The notes under the pieces are model-generated. The model did not search any database, had not been told where the DNA came from, and saw only the letters and a program-made list of their open reading frames with translations. Of a stretch of 64,000 bases of DNA, positions 53,933 through 62,762 are shown piece after piece (within the stretch, counting starts at the first letter, position 1; each line of letters opens with the position of its first letter). Source of the DNA: a virus; IMG/VR virus record IMGVR_UViG_3300042397_002774, positions 62,001-126,000 of that record; one strand, 5' to 3'. The translations under genes were made by a program, and so were the position numbers.

Positions 53933-54541
53933 TTAGCATAAAGGACAAACTCCTGTTGCGTTACAAATAATTTCTGTAATTAATCCGTTTACTTTGCTAT
54001 AGTCTTTACTAGATTGTACTTTTTTACCTTCAGATAATGACATATAAGCACCCGGAGTTGATGGTACTGATACTAGATCCCAACATAATAATTCAAAATC
54101 GTCTTGTACCTCTACTGTTTCACCCAATTGCTTAACACTACCCATACCACGAGATGAAATACCTAATGGAATGCCGGCTAGTACAATTTCTTGTGCAATT
54201 TTACCTGATGGTGTGTTTAATAATTCTAATTCACCCATTACATCATTACCTTCCCACCAAACCTTAGTGATTATATGAGAAACGTTATTTAAGTTAATAA
54301 TTGATGATTCTGGGTGGTCTAATTCACCTGTTGCTGTTCTAGTAGCTACAGGTCCTTTAGTATACATTTCTACTTGTTTTCTAAGAATATTCATAGGATA
54401 AACACGACCATTACCGTTTTTAACTTCGGCTTCTTGTAATTTACCTTTGATACGCATTCTAGTACCAGTTCCTTCTTTACCTTCAGATAAAGTAAGTTTA
54501 GCTACGTGGAATGGTGTATGATCTACTAATAGTTGTTTCAT
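53933..54541 (-). CDS. 21: Prohead core protease, gp21-like
   Basis: The product has 202 residues (T4 gp21: 212). The family motifs are NGNGRVYP (41-48), GELDHPE (71-77, catalytic His75) and GISSRGMGSV (126-135, catalytic Ser128 or 129), in a beta-barrel serine protease fold. It cleaves scaffold, capsid propeptides and internal proteins, by T4 precedent after L/I-x-E. The C-terminus is odd: it ends with three cysteines in CNATGVCPLC. It lies upstream of the metallopeptidase and scaffold genes and 2 nt after the 366-aa gene. Both catalytic residues are present. Confidence 0.92.
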   Translation of the reverse strand: MKQLLVDHTPFHVAKLTLSEGKEGTGTRMRIKGKLQEAEVKNGNGRVYPMNILRKQVEMYTKGPVATRTATGELDHPESSIINLNNVSHIITKVWWEGNDVMGELELLNTPSGKIAQEIVLAGIPLGISSRGMGSVKQLGETVEVQDDFELLCWDLVSVPSTPGAYMSLSEGKKVQSSKDYSKVNGLITEIICNATGVCPLC

Positions 54542-54543
54542 GT

Positions 54544-55644
54544 TTATTTACTATTTTCTTCTGCTAGTACTTCACGTACAATATTTTCTAATGTTGCTTT
54601 AAATTTATCAAAAGCAGCACCTACATCTACTTTACCAATTGGTCTTAATGGGGTTAAAATATATGCGGTTGTTGGTAATCTGTCATCATGTTCTTCTACA
54701 TCCTCTTCAACATTAAATTGTAATTTGAATTTTTCTAAAAGAGTTGATGGTAATTTTTCCCAATAACCATATCTTAATACGGCTCTATCACTATGTCTAC
54801 CAATATTTTGTAAAATAAATTTATTTGAGTATGGATTTAGAGTATTATTCATCTCAATAAATTTTGCTGCTTGTTTAACAGTGTCATTTGGTTCTTCACC
54901 AGGAAACATATTTAATTTAGTTTCTTGAAGATTTTTTACAAATTCTTTACCTACATAATAGCTATCACCTTTTACTCTAATATAACCACCTTGAATAATT
55001 GGATTTTTTTCAATTCTTGCAGTTCCATATTCTTTTTCACGTGGAGTTCTTGAACCAGCACCACTTTGTCTATATCTAGAATTAGGAATAATCACATAAT
55101 CAATTTCAAAATATTCAGGAGTGTTGTCAATTACTTTAAATTCAATTGAAGATCCAGTATCACCCATATTTTGTCCAGTACCACCATATACTTTGTTAGC
55201 CCAGTCTAAATTTTCTTTAACAACCTTCATACCATTTTCTTTATCAACTAATTCACCTTTCTTTGGTGCTTTAGGAGATTTAGATTTAGCTTTTGCTTTT
55301 GGTCTTTCTTGATGAGAATCAATACCAGATAATTTTAATTGGCTATAATATGATGGATTTTCTTTTAAATGATCCATAGCAATTTTTTCTGCTTTTTTAG
55401 GATCATCTGTATGTTCCATTTCAACTTTAATACCCATTGCTAATTCAACAGGATTACATTGATATTCTTCTTTAGCTTCAGATAAAAGACCTTTGTTTTT
55501 TAAAATTTTAACTGAATCAGTAAATGATGTTACATTAGTAATGTATTGGGGAAATGTCATACGAACAGCTCTCATAAAGTTAGCCTGAGATAAATTTCCT
55601 TCTACTAATTGGTTGTATTGATTTTGTATACTTTTCATATTCAT
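54544..55644 (-). CDS. Head-region protein with DUF5661-like segment
   Basis: The product has 366 residues. The N-terminus has a helical FMRAVRMTFPQYITNVTSFT. Residues about 62-105 (CNPVELAMGIKVEMEHTDDP, then KKAEKIAMDHLKENPSYYSQL) resemble the short DUF5661 domain. A Lys/Pro/Ser linker (RPKAKAKSKSPKAPKKG), a beta domain and a C-terminal helix (LENIVREVLAEENSK) follow. It is one of seven genes in the prohead operon. The mosaic of small domains suggests an internal or ejected protein. A second ATG two codons downstream (55638) is an equal start candidate. Confidence 0.6.
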   Translation of the reverse strand: MNMKSIQNQYNQLVEGNLSQANFMRAVRMTFPQYITNVTSFTDSVKILKNKGLLSEAKEEYQCNPVELAMGIKVEMEHTDDPKKAEKIAMDHLKENPSYYSQLKLSGIDSHQERPKAKAKSKSPKAPKKGELVDKENGMKVVKENLDWANKVYGGTGQNMGDTGSSIEFKVIDNTPEYFEIDYVIIPNSRYRQSGAGSRTPREKEYGTARIEKNPIIQGGYIRVKGDSYYVGKEFVKNLQETKLNMFPGEEPNDTVKQAAKFIEMNNTLNPYSNKFILQNIGRHSDRAVLRYGYWEKLPSTLLEKFKLQFNVEEDVEEHDDRLPTTAYILTPLRPIGKVDVGAAFDKFKATLENIVREVLAEENSK

Positions 55645-55651
55645 TTATATT

Positions 55652-55780
55652 TTATCGGCCTTGTCCTCTATATTTTTTAGGTTTTTGTTCTGTTGGGCCA
55701 TAAGATTTTTTTGCTTTTCCGCTTATCTTTTTACCAAATGAAACCTTTTGAGAAGAAGATGATGATTTTGTTTTTGCCAT
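55652..55780 (-). CDS. 42-residue strongly basic protein
   Basis: This short gene reads MAKTKSSSSSQKVSFGKK at the start and KKYRGQGR at the end, with GKAKKSYGPTEQKPKK between. Its ATG overlaps the stop of the 386-aa gene (TAATG), and it ends 7 nt before the next start, so it sits cleanly in the operon. Eleven Lys and no acidic residues but one suggest binding to DNA or the acidic scaffold, like small basic internal head proteins. I recall similar short basic phage proteins with a terminal YRGQGR-type end, but no named function. Confidence 0.7.
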   Translation of the reverse strand: MAKTKSSSSSQKVSFGKKISGKAKKSYGPTEQKPKKYRGQGR

Positions 55781-56940
55781 TATTGGTTCAAGTTTTTAAT
55801 TTTATTATTAAGTTGATTAACCATTTCTGAAATATTAGCAACATTCTTTTGGGTTGCTTTCCAATATCTAATTCCATCTTCTCCTTCACTTAATTCTTGT
55901 TTCATACGAGATGTATATTCAACAATACGATCAATTTCTTGTAATTTACGCTTTACTTCACGAATTGCTTTATGCAATTGTTCAGATTTAGTTCTATATG
56001 TTACTTCTTTTTTGAATTTACCATAGGACACTTCATTAAGTACTCCTTGTTCAATAATATCGTTTAATTTCATTTCGTATATTTTTTTATAATCAAACAT
56101 TTTTGAGTTTTTTGGTAGTGTTAAATCTGCTACTGTCCAACCCATTTTCTTTAAAAATTTTACTGCTCTGTTCTCACCTTTCTTTCCAAAGGCTTTTGGT
56201 GTAGCATAATTTTCACCTGATCCTGCACTGAAAGAAGCACCACTACCAGTTACATTTTCCTCGTTCATCATTATTTCACGAGCATATGCTTTGATAGCAG
56301 ATTTTAATGCTGCTCTTTTTTCTTCATCTAATCCTTCTCTTCTTATTAAATTAAATCTTTGTGTAAAAAGTTTAGAATCATAAAGAAATTTTTCAATACT
56401 TGATTTCATTACTTCATACAACATTTCAACTCCTTTAATAATAGGTTGTATCCATCCTACAAAAGCATTAAAACTAGCTAATTTAGTAATTAAAGTTTGT
56501 AATCCATTTTCAGATAAATAAGAAACTATAAAATTTTTAATAGCATCCGGAGCTAATCCTGACATTTTGTCTATTACATGTTTGGCAATGGCACCAATTC
56601 CAACAGATGCTAGAAATTTTTGCCATCCAGTAAGATCAGTAATTTTAGTTACTACATTATTGATAGAGGCAACTAAATTGTTTAATCCTAATTTATTTAA
56701 AAAATCTATTAAACGTTTTAAAGTATTTCGTTTGAAATTATACCAAACATCATCTGAAAAACGTTGTAGTATTGTTGGGTTTGACATTACCTGCCCTATG
56801 ACAGCAGCTGCATCTTTCCAATCATTAATTTTATTAATTACATCATCATACTTTTCTCGAGCATATGCTTTCACACTATCCAAGAATGCTTCTTGTAATA
56901 GTTGTTCTTGCAAAAGTTTATTTTCTATGCTCAATTCCAT
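55780..56940 (-). CDS. Prohead-operon protein with membrane-like helices and conserved C-terminus
   Basis: The product has 386 residues. Residues 90-190 contain amphipathic and hydrophobic helices (WQKFLASVGIGAIAKHVIDK, FVGWIQPIIKGVEMLYEVMK). Residues about 222-265 hold NEENVTGSGASFSAGSGENY and ATPKAFGKKGENR, a segment I have seen repeatedly in head-region proteins of T4-like phages. The C-terminus is a charged coiled coil (LHKAIREVKRKLQEIDRIVE). The mixture of pore-like helices and head-operon location suggests an internal protein ejected with DNA. It overlaps both neighbours by 1 nt. Confidence 0.55.
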   Translation of the reverse strand: MELSIENKLLQEQLLQEAFLDSVKAYAREKYDDVINKINDWKDAAAVIGQVMSNPTILQRFSDDVWYNFKRNTLKRLIDFLNKLGLNNLVASINNVVTKITDLTGWQKFLASVGIGAIAKHVIDKMSGLAPDAIKNFIVSYLSENGLQTLITKLASFNAFVGWIQPIIKGVEMLYEVMKSSIEKFLYDSKLFTQRFNLIRREGLDEEKRAALKSAIKAYAREIMMNEENVTGSGASFSAGSGENYATPKAFGKKGENRAVKFLKKMGWTVADLTLPKNSKMFDYKKIYEMKLNDIIEQGVLNEVSYGKFKKEVTYRTKSEQLHKAIREVKRKLQEIDRIVEYTSRMKQELSEGEDGIRYWKATQKNVANISEMVNQLNNKIKNLNQ

Positions 56941-57617
56941 TATTTATAGCCTAACTTAGTTAATACTTGTTCAACTTGGCTTCTAACAGCAGATTTACTA
57001 ATTTTACCTGGCTCAAACCCTAAAGATTGAAACCAAACTTCAAAAGCTCCTGGAAATTCCTGAATGCTGTTGATGTTTTTAGATTTATTAGCTACAGTAG
57101 TTGCTGATGCTTGAGCTCTACCTAAAGCAGCAACATCACTAGGTGTATTGGTTGCTGGGGCTTCATTTAAATTTTTCTCTAATTCATCAACTAGTTGATA
57201 TACTATTGATTGTTGAGCTACAAGATATCCTGCGTTAGCTTCAACTTCTTTACCATATCCTCTATAAACACTTCCTTCTTGTCTAGCTATAATACATTTT
57301 AACCCATCAGGTTTTATGCTTATAGTACTTTGTGTAAAATTATCATCCTTTGTATTTACTCCTTTTGATAATCCACTATTTCTGTTACCAGCAAATTCTT
57401 TAGCTAATTTATGTAATTCTTTTGCTTCTTCAACTGATATAGTTAATTGATTGTCTTTAAAACCCCCACCTAATACACTTAAAGTAATTTGTGTGTTTCC
57501 TTCTTTACTGGTGTCTTTTTGTATATCTAAAGTATCTACAGCTTCTTCTAACTGCGATTCATTAAGTAATCCAGCTAATTGCTGCATTCTTTTAATTTCG
57601 TTAAGTTGATTTTTCAT
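56940..57617 (-). CDS. Internal head protein candidate with N-terminal RMQQLAG tag
   Basis: The product has 225 residues. The N-terminal 20 residues contain the tag RMQQLAGLLNE (10-20) followed by SQLEEAVDTLD. The L-N-E end matches the L/I-x-E site of T4-type prohead proteases, so removal of a 20-residue leader is plausible. The body is alpha/beta with TISVEEAKELHKLAKEFAG and IVYQLVDELEKNLNEAPATN. The C-terminus FEVWFQSLGFEPGKISKSAV looks like a small helical domain. Third gene from the operon start; not otherwise recognised. Confidence 0.55.
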   Translation of the reverse strand: MKNQLNEIKRMQQLAGLLNESQLEEAVDTLDIQKDTSKEGNTQITLSVLGGGFKDNQLTISVEEAKELHKLAKEFAGNRNSGLSKGVNTKDDNFTQSTISIKPDGLKCIIARQEGSVYRGYGKEVEANAGYLVAQQSIVYQLVDELEKNLNEAPATNTPSDVAALGRAQASATTVANKSKNINSIQEFPGAFEVWFQSLGFEPGKISKSAVRSQVEQVLTKLGYK

Positions 57618-57618
57618 A

Positions 57619-58473
57619 TTATTTAACAGATTTTAATTCGGCTACTAATTGATGATAAGTCAATAATGTAATTATATCATCATCTTTTACACTTTGGTTT
57701 TTATCTAGAGGTTTAATTAAATTAACTACTTCATTAATTTTAATTTTAATAGTATTATCTTCAACTTTTTCAACTAATTTAATTAATTGTTTTTTAATAC
57801 CATCTATATTGTTGTTAACAAAATCTTTTAATTTTGTAGTACTAGATACGTTATTAATAAATTCTTTCAATACTAATTTTTGATCTGCTGTTAAATCACC
57901 GTACTTCTCATTGAATTTTTCAATAAGCATTTTATAAGCTAAAATACGAGTGCTCTTATCCATTGCACTATATTCTTCCATTACACGATCTTTAACTTCT
58001 TCTTTATTTACTTCTTTACGAGTAATATGTTCAAGTAAAGTTACTTTATTATCAATAACATTAGATGGATCTACAAATTCTAATGTAGAATAAGCTTCCA
58101 TTAATGTATAAACAGCAGCATGTTGTTTGTAATTGTTTACTTTAGCTTTAAAGAATTCTTCTAAATTATAATGTTGCTTAATTTCTTTAATTAAGTTATA
58201 TTTTTCTTTACGAAGAGCAGTGCGATTTAGACGTGAATGGATTTCTAAAGTAGTATTGATTAATGATTCAGCTTTACCTTCAGAAATGGTTTTATTAGCT
58301 GTTAAGGTTTGATATAATTTATATTCCTTAGCTAATTCAGATTTGCTAAAATACTTTTTAATTAAAGGCAAAGATGCAGAATCTTTACCAGAAATAGTAT
58401 CGGATGTTACTTGTCTCAATAAGAGTTCAAATAAAATTCCAGTATTTTTGTATTTGTTATGTTTTATTTTCAT
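57619..58473 (-). CDS. Conserved head-region protein, function unknown
   Basis: The product has 284 residues, basic and helical throughout. The N-terminus KYKNTGILFELLLRQVTSDT (7-26) is a pattern I associate with a conserved gene next to the portal gene in T4-like phages of aquatic bacteria. Further helices: LEIHSRLNRTALRKEKYNLI and KEEVKDRVMEEYSAMDKSTR. There is no enzyme motif. First gene of the seven-gene prohead operon, with a promoter motif 22 nt upstream. It may be a core or portal-associated assembly protein. Confidence 0.55.
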   Translation of the reverse strand: MKIKHNKYKNTGILFELLLRQVTSDTISGKDSASLPLIKKYFSKSELAKEYKLYQTLTANKTISEGKAESLINTTLEIHSRLNRTALRKEKYNLIKEIKQHYNLEEFFKAKVNNYKQHAAVYTLMEAYSTLEFVDPSNVIDNKVTLLEHITRKEVNKEEVKDRVMEEYSAMDKSTRILAYKMLIEKFNEKYGDLTADQKLVLKEFINNVSSTTKLKDFVNNNIDGIKKQLIKLVEKVEDNTIKIKINEVVNLIKPLDKNQSVKDDDIITLLTYHQLVAELKSVK

Positions 58474-58494
58474 AAAAAGTATATAATCATTGCG

Positions 58495-58503
58495 TATAAA
58501 TAT
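58495..58503 (-). promoter_or_regulatory. Late-promoter-like motif ATATTTATAC
   Basis: The motif lies 22 nt before ATG 58473; it would drive the seven-gene prohead operon. Confidence 0.6.
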
Positions 58504-58504
58504 G

Positions 58505-60367
58505 TTATTTTTCTATACCCTTGATGTTATCTTCATTTAATAAATTAGATTCTACAGGTTTTGTACTTTCGTATAATGTTACTTTTTTCAATTCAGCAGC
58601 TTCTTTTGCTCTTTTTAATTCAGCCAATGCTAATGGTGAACCACCCTTATATGCTGTTTGCATTGGGTTTTTATCTTGGGTAGCAGTCATGTTGTATTCC
58701 TTACTACCAATTGGATCTTTACCAAATGAGCTTTTCTGAGTGCCAAATATAGATGCTTTTTGTGTTGGTCTACCAACTGGATCTTTTTCATCATATCCTA
58801 CTGGTACTGCTCCGTTACCGCTTCTACCTTTACCATATAGTGAAGCTAAATCATGTGGTGTACCAAATGATCTACCTGTTTTAGCTGGATCATTGCCTTC
58901 ATTTTCAACTTGTTGAAGTCTAAATGCACGTTTTTTATCCTCTAATACTAAATCACGATATTCATCTACTTGATCATCACTGAATTGGAATATTCTATCG
59001 TATATAAAATCTGATGGGATAATACCTGTATCAATAGCATCTTTAGCTAATGATACTTTTTCTTTCCACAATGCGATTTGTTCTTGTTGATATATAATAG
59101 ATGGTGGTGTTAAAGATAATTCAAAGCTTGTTAATGAATCACCATCAAATCCTTGTGTATATAAATGTACTAATGCAATTTTGTATAACTCAGATACAAG
59201 TACCTTTTGTATACGTTCAATTGTACGAGCAAATCTAATATCTTCAGCAGCTAATGTTGCTTTACCAGTTAAGTCTTTTTCAAATCCAAAGAATGCTTTA
59301 GGTACCTTAAGGGCAGCTAACATTTCATCACGTAAGAAGTTTACATCCTCAATACCATTATATTCTAAACCTTTTAAGGTATCAATTTTGGTATTTTGGT
59401 TTGCACCTCTAACAGGAATAATAAAATCTTCAAGTGAGTTTTGGATATTAAAACGTAAGTTGTATTCACCTGTTTGAGCATCCATGAATGGAGTCTTCTT
59501 CATTTTATTGGTGATACGCTCCATGTAGTTATCAACTTCATGTGCTGGTATTCCACCAACGTCTACGTAGAAGATACGTTTTTCTGGAGATCTCATAATA
59601 CGATGAATTAACATCGCATCTTTCATTAATGTATATTGCTTATAAACCTTACGAGCTGGTTCAATAAATGAACGTCCATAAGGTAAATAGTTAGCATCAG
59701 CATATAATCTAAAATGTGCTACTTCATAATTCTCAAAACGCTTTTTCATGTTACTCTTATCCATATGGATAGTACTTGCTAATGCGTTTGGATCGTATTC
59801 GTAATAAACCTCAAATGGGTTTTCAGGATTTAAACCTTCTCTTCTAGCTAATTCATATGAAGATAAAGGCATAACATTATATACACCTACCTCACTATTA
59901 ATTTCTAGGAATAAATAAAAATCTCCGTACTTACACATCTGACGTGTCCAAGGCCAAAGATTAAATTCTATGTTTAAGATATCGTAAAATAAATTGTAAA
60001 GTACTCTTTGTACTTTTTCATCTGAAGAACGAATTTGTAATACTTCTCCAGCTTCATTCTTTAATGTAGTTTCATCAGCAACAATGTCAAGAGCAGAAGC
60101 AATAATTGATTCTGAATCCATTGCTTCGTAATCATTATATAATTGTGTTCTTAATGTCTGATAGTTAATAGCAGGATTGAACATAGCAGACATGCTAGTT
60201 CTGTGTAGACGTGTAAAACGGTCTACCAAGCTATTTGTTTGTGCACTTCCATAAGCTTGAGTGCGGTCGGTATCAACCACTTTTAATTGGCTTCCACCAA
60301 CGTTTCTTACGATAACGTCAGTTGAAAACAATCTTCTCAGCCTTGAAAATAAATCTGTATTAGCCAT
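58505..60367 (-). CDS. 20: Portal protein, gp20-like
   Basis: The product has 620 residues (T4 gp20: 524). Recognisable portal features: DYEAMDSESIIASALDIVAD (74-93), RMCKYGDFYLFLEI-type strand (WTRQMCKYGDFYLFLEIN), then FIEPARKVYKQYTLMKDAML and RAPEKRIFYVDV-like RSPEKRIFYVDVGGIP, and GIEDVNFLRDEMLAALKVPK. These are the stem and clip parts of the T4 portal family. Twelve copies form the vertex for packaging and tail attachment. The last 110 residues are a Gly/Pro/Lys-rich tail (SLYGKGRSGNGAVPVGYDEK) that is longer than in T4. Located directly downstream of terminase, as in T4. Confidence 0.95.
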   Translation of the reverse strand: MANTDLFSRLRRLFSTDVIVRNVGGSQLKVVDTDRTQAYGSAQTNSLVDRFTRLHRTSMSAMFNPAINYQTLRTQLYNDYEAMDSESIIASALDIVADETTLKNEAGEVLQIRSSDEKVQRVLYNLFYDILNIEFNLWPWTRQMCKYGDFYLFLEINSEVGVYNVMPLSSYELARREGLNPENPFEVYYEYDPNALASTIHMDKSNMKKRFENYEVAHFRLYADANYLPYGRSFIEPARKVYKQYTLMKDAMLIHRIMRSPEKRIFYVDVGGIPAHEVDNYMERITNKMKKTPFMDAQTGEYNLRFNIQNSLEDFIIPVRGANQNTKIDTLKGLEYNGIEDVNFLRDEMLAALKVPKAFFGFEKDLTGKATLAAEDIRFARTIERIQKVLVSELYKIALVHLYTQGFDGDSLTSFELSLTPPSIIYQQEQIALWKEKVSLAKDAIDTGIIPSDFIYDRIFQFSDDQVDEYRDLVLEDKKRAFRLQQVENEGNDPAKTGRSFGTPHDLASLYGKGRSGNGAVPVGYDEKDPVGRPTQKASIFGTQKSSFGKDPIGSKEYNMTATQDKNPMQTAYKGGSPLALAELKRAKEAAELKKVTLYESTKPVESNLLNEDNIKGIEK

Positions 60368-60391
60368 TTTTTTATTTTAGTATGTATAACA

Positions 60392-60400
60392 ATAAATATT
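60392..60400 (-). promoter_or_regulatory. Late-promoter-like motif AATATTTAT
   Basis: The motif lies 25 nt before the portal ATG (60367), directly after the terminase stop codon. Confidence 0.55.
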
Positions 60401-61978
60401 CTAACCCAATAACCATCGTATATCTTCTGCATTTCCGTGGGCATCATCTATTTTGTATGGATTACCTCCAGGTATCCATTGCCCACCTCCATACTGCTGA
60501 TCTCCAGTTTTCCTAAAGTTTAATAAACTTGCAGTTGCTAGATCACGACCTATTTGCGCAAATCTGGATGCTGTATCTCTAATAAAGAGACCCATTGATA
60601 ATGACAATACTAAGTCATCATTATATCCGTTTTGTGCTTGCCCCTTACCATGCATCCAAATAAACACTCTTAATTCCTCAAGTAAGCGCTTTGAATGAAA
60701 GGTAAATGACTTATCTCGAAGGTACGACTCCATCTTTGAGATAACAAGTGGTCTTGTCTTTGCTGATGTAGTAAATCCAGGAACTGTTTGCCCTGAGTCT
60801 AATTTTGATAGATATTTGTCAGCACTTAATTCACCATATGAGCGAGGTGAATAGTATAAATTTGCGTACTCGCGGTCTATAATAGTATTTACGACATCCC
60901 AACCGATATTAGCATTTTCCACTACTAAAAGCGCATTATTATATTCAGTAGCCACCGATACTAACATATTTCCGTACTCACGTGTGCCTATTTGGGATTT
61001 AAACTCAGCTACTTGCTGACATGCTTCTAAATCAATGACTTGGAATGCAGAATAGTCACTTCCATCTCCACGGGCAACGTCGGCTGATACAATGTAGTTT
61101 TTATTATAATCAGGATATTGCCAAATCCAAAAATCACCTCCCATGAAACGACGTTCAACAGGATCCATTATAAATCCTTCATAATATTCTAATGTTTCTG
61201 GGTCAATTACTGTTGCACCTGAGCCTAAGAAGTCACAATCATATTCCTGCGCAAAATCTCTTGCAGTCATATTTTCTTTTTCATTCTTAACCCAAGCACT
61301 ATCTCTATCAGGGTGAACATCCCATTTTAATTGGATAGGAACAAAACTATTTTTACTTAATTCTGCTTCAACCCAGGTTTTGTGGAACCAATTACCTACA
61401 CCATTTGGTGAAGATAATGCTACGCAACCACCACCTGTTGAGATTGTAGGTTTAATTGCGGTATATATTTTATCAATACCCTCAATAAACGCAGCCTCAT
61501 CCATAATCAACCAAGATACTGCAAACGAACGACCAGCATCACTAGAAGCAGAGGTCGCTTTAATAAACGAACCATTTGATAGTTTTAATGATGTTTGGTT
61601 TGATGCTACTGGTTTAGAGCCTTTTAACCATGAAGGTAAGTTATTGTACATGAATTGAACCTTTTCAACCATGTTTTGTGCTGTTAGTTGCTTAGTTGCA
61701 ATACATAATATTGCTTTATCTTTATGGAATAACATTAACCATAAAGCATAACCGGCACATAAAGTAGAGATACCTAACTGACGAGATTTATTAATAATAT
61801 TGTAGTCGTTTGCTCTAAAGGATTTTAATACATCTTCCTGAAAAGGATATAGATGAAATAAAATTCTACCTTTAATTGGATGGGTAATGAAACAATATTT
61901 TCTAAAGAAATGGACAGGATCAGAAGCACATTTGATGTATTCCTGTTTAATTATGTCCTTTATATTTTGATCGCTCAT
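60401..61978 (-). CDS. 17: Terminase large subunit, gp17-like
   Basis: The product has 525 residues (T4 gp17: 610). ATPase: adenine-binding YPFQEDVL, Walker A SRQLGIST (65-72), Walker B LIMDEAA (157-163) with catalytic Glu161, and the coupling motif ALSSPNGVGNWFHKT. Nuclease: the acidic triad candidates are in VSADVARGDGSDYSAFQVID, in LLVVENANIGWDVV and in NGYNDDLVLSLSMGL. It translocates DNA into the prohead and cuts the concatemer. There is no visible small terminase subunit in this window. It has its own promoter motif 16 nt upstream, directly after a strong terminator. Confidence 0.97.
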   Translation of the reverse strand: MSDQNIKDIIKQEYIKCASDPVHFFRKYCFITHPIKGRILFHLYPFQEDVLKSFRANDYNIINKSRQLGISTLCAGYALWLMLFHKDKAILCIATKQLTAQNMVEKVQFMYNNLPSWLKGSKPVASNQTSLKLSNGSFIKATSASSDAGRSFAVSWLIMDEAAFIEGIDKIYTAIKPTISTGGGCVALSSPNGVGNWFHKTWVEAELSKNSFVPIQLKWDVHPDRDSAWVKNEKENMTARDFAQEYDCDFLGSGATVIDPETLEYYEGFIMDPVERRFMGGDFWIWQYPDYNKNYIVSADVARGDGSDYSAFQVIDLEACQQVAEFKSQIGTREYGNMLVSVATEYNNALLVVENANIGWDVVNTIIDREYANLYYSPRSYGELSADKYLSKLDSGQTVPGFTTSAKTRPLVISKMESYLRDKSFTFHSKRLLEELRVFIWMHGKGQAQNGYNDDLVLSLSMGLFIRDTASRFAQIGRDLATASLLNFRKTGDQQYGGGQWIPGGNPYKIDDAHGNAEDIRWLLG

Positions 61979-61993
61979 ATACTAATTGTTGTA

Positions 61994-62002
61994 TATAAAT
62001 AT
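61994..62002 (-). promoter_or_regulatory. Late-promoter-like motif ATATTTATA
   Basis: The motif lies 16 nt before the terminase ATG (61978), directly after the terminator at 62005-62031. Confidence 0.6.
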
Positions 62003-62004
62003 AT

Positions 62005-62031
62005 AAAAGAAACCCCAACTTATGTTGGGGT
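62005..62031 (-). terminator. Intrinsic terminator after the 231-aa membrane protein gene
   Basis: ACCCCAAC (62012-62019) and GTTGGGGT (62024-62031) form a perfect 8-bp stem with a 4-nt loop, followed on the sense strand by TTCTTTTA. Confidence 0.9.
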
Positions 62032-62062
62032 CAGTCCTACAATACTATTATAGGAGGGGCAC

Positions 62063-62758
62063 TTATTTAACTAACATTAGATAACCTAAACCTCCAATCA
62101 CTATATAACTTCCTATACGTTGGAATTTAGATTTTGCTTTTAATTTCTTTAATTGCAAGTCTATTTGGTTATATTGATCTTCCCAACCTGCAATTTCCTT
62201 ATCTTTATTTGTTAAAATCAACTTATATTTACTTTCTTTATTTTCAAATCCAGTAATAATATTGTCTTTAACAGTTATTTTTGCTTCCAATGTAGTAATA
62301 GTACTATCTTTTAATACGATAATTTGTTTAGTACCATCTAATTCTACTAAATCTTTAGCAGCAGCAACTAATACTGGTTGTGCTAAAGGTAATGGGTTAG
62401 TTATTGTATCTTTAGGGTAACGAGTATTAAATGAACTGATTAATTCATGTTCTGTAAAAGTATCAACTTTGCTTTTTTCTACTTCAATAGTTTCAACAAT
62501 CCTAATTACTTTTGCTTTTTGGTGTTCTACCTTATATGTTAATTCTTCACTAACATAATTTAATGAGTCAATAACAGCATCATCTTTTTTAATTTCAGCA
62601 AATAATGAATCATTTACTTTATGTAAACTATCCATTTCAACTAAAAATGCTTTATGATCAGCATTACTACTACATTTTTCAAACAATACACTACCTATTG
62701 CTATAATAGCTACTACTATAACAATTTTTGGCAACCATTTTTTAACTAATAACATCAT
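62063..62758 (-). CDS. Membrane-anchored coiled-coil protein (spanin-like build)
   Basis: The start is set at ATG 62758 (MMLLVKKWLPK), 4 nt after the previous stop; longer frames enter the previous gene. The 231-residue product has one membrane segment at about residues 8-26 (KIVIVVAIIAIGSVLFEKC) with a Cys at its outer edge. A long heptad region (KAFLVEMDSLHKVNDSLFAE onward), a Pro break (PKDTITNPLPLAQP), a second coiled coil and a hydrophobic C-terminus (YIVIGGLGYLMLVK) follow. This resembles an inner-membrane spanin or other lysis protein, but no partner (outer spanin, holin, endolysin) is visible beside it. A virion role is also possible. Confidence 0.5.
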   Translation of the reverse strand: MMLLVKKWLPKIVIVVAIIAIGSVLFEKCSSNADHKAFLVEMDSLHKVNDSLFAEIKKDDAVIDSLNYVSEELTYKVEHQKAKVIRIVETIEVEKSKVDTFTEHELISSFNTRYPKDTITNPLPLAQPVLVAAAKDLVELDGTKQIIVLKDSTITTLEAKITVKDNIITGFENKESKYKLILTNKDKEIAGWEDQYNQIDLQLKKLKAKSKFQRIGSYIVIGGLGYLMLVK

Positions 62759-62762
62759 ATTT

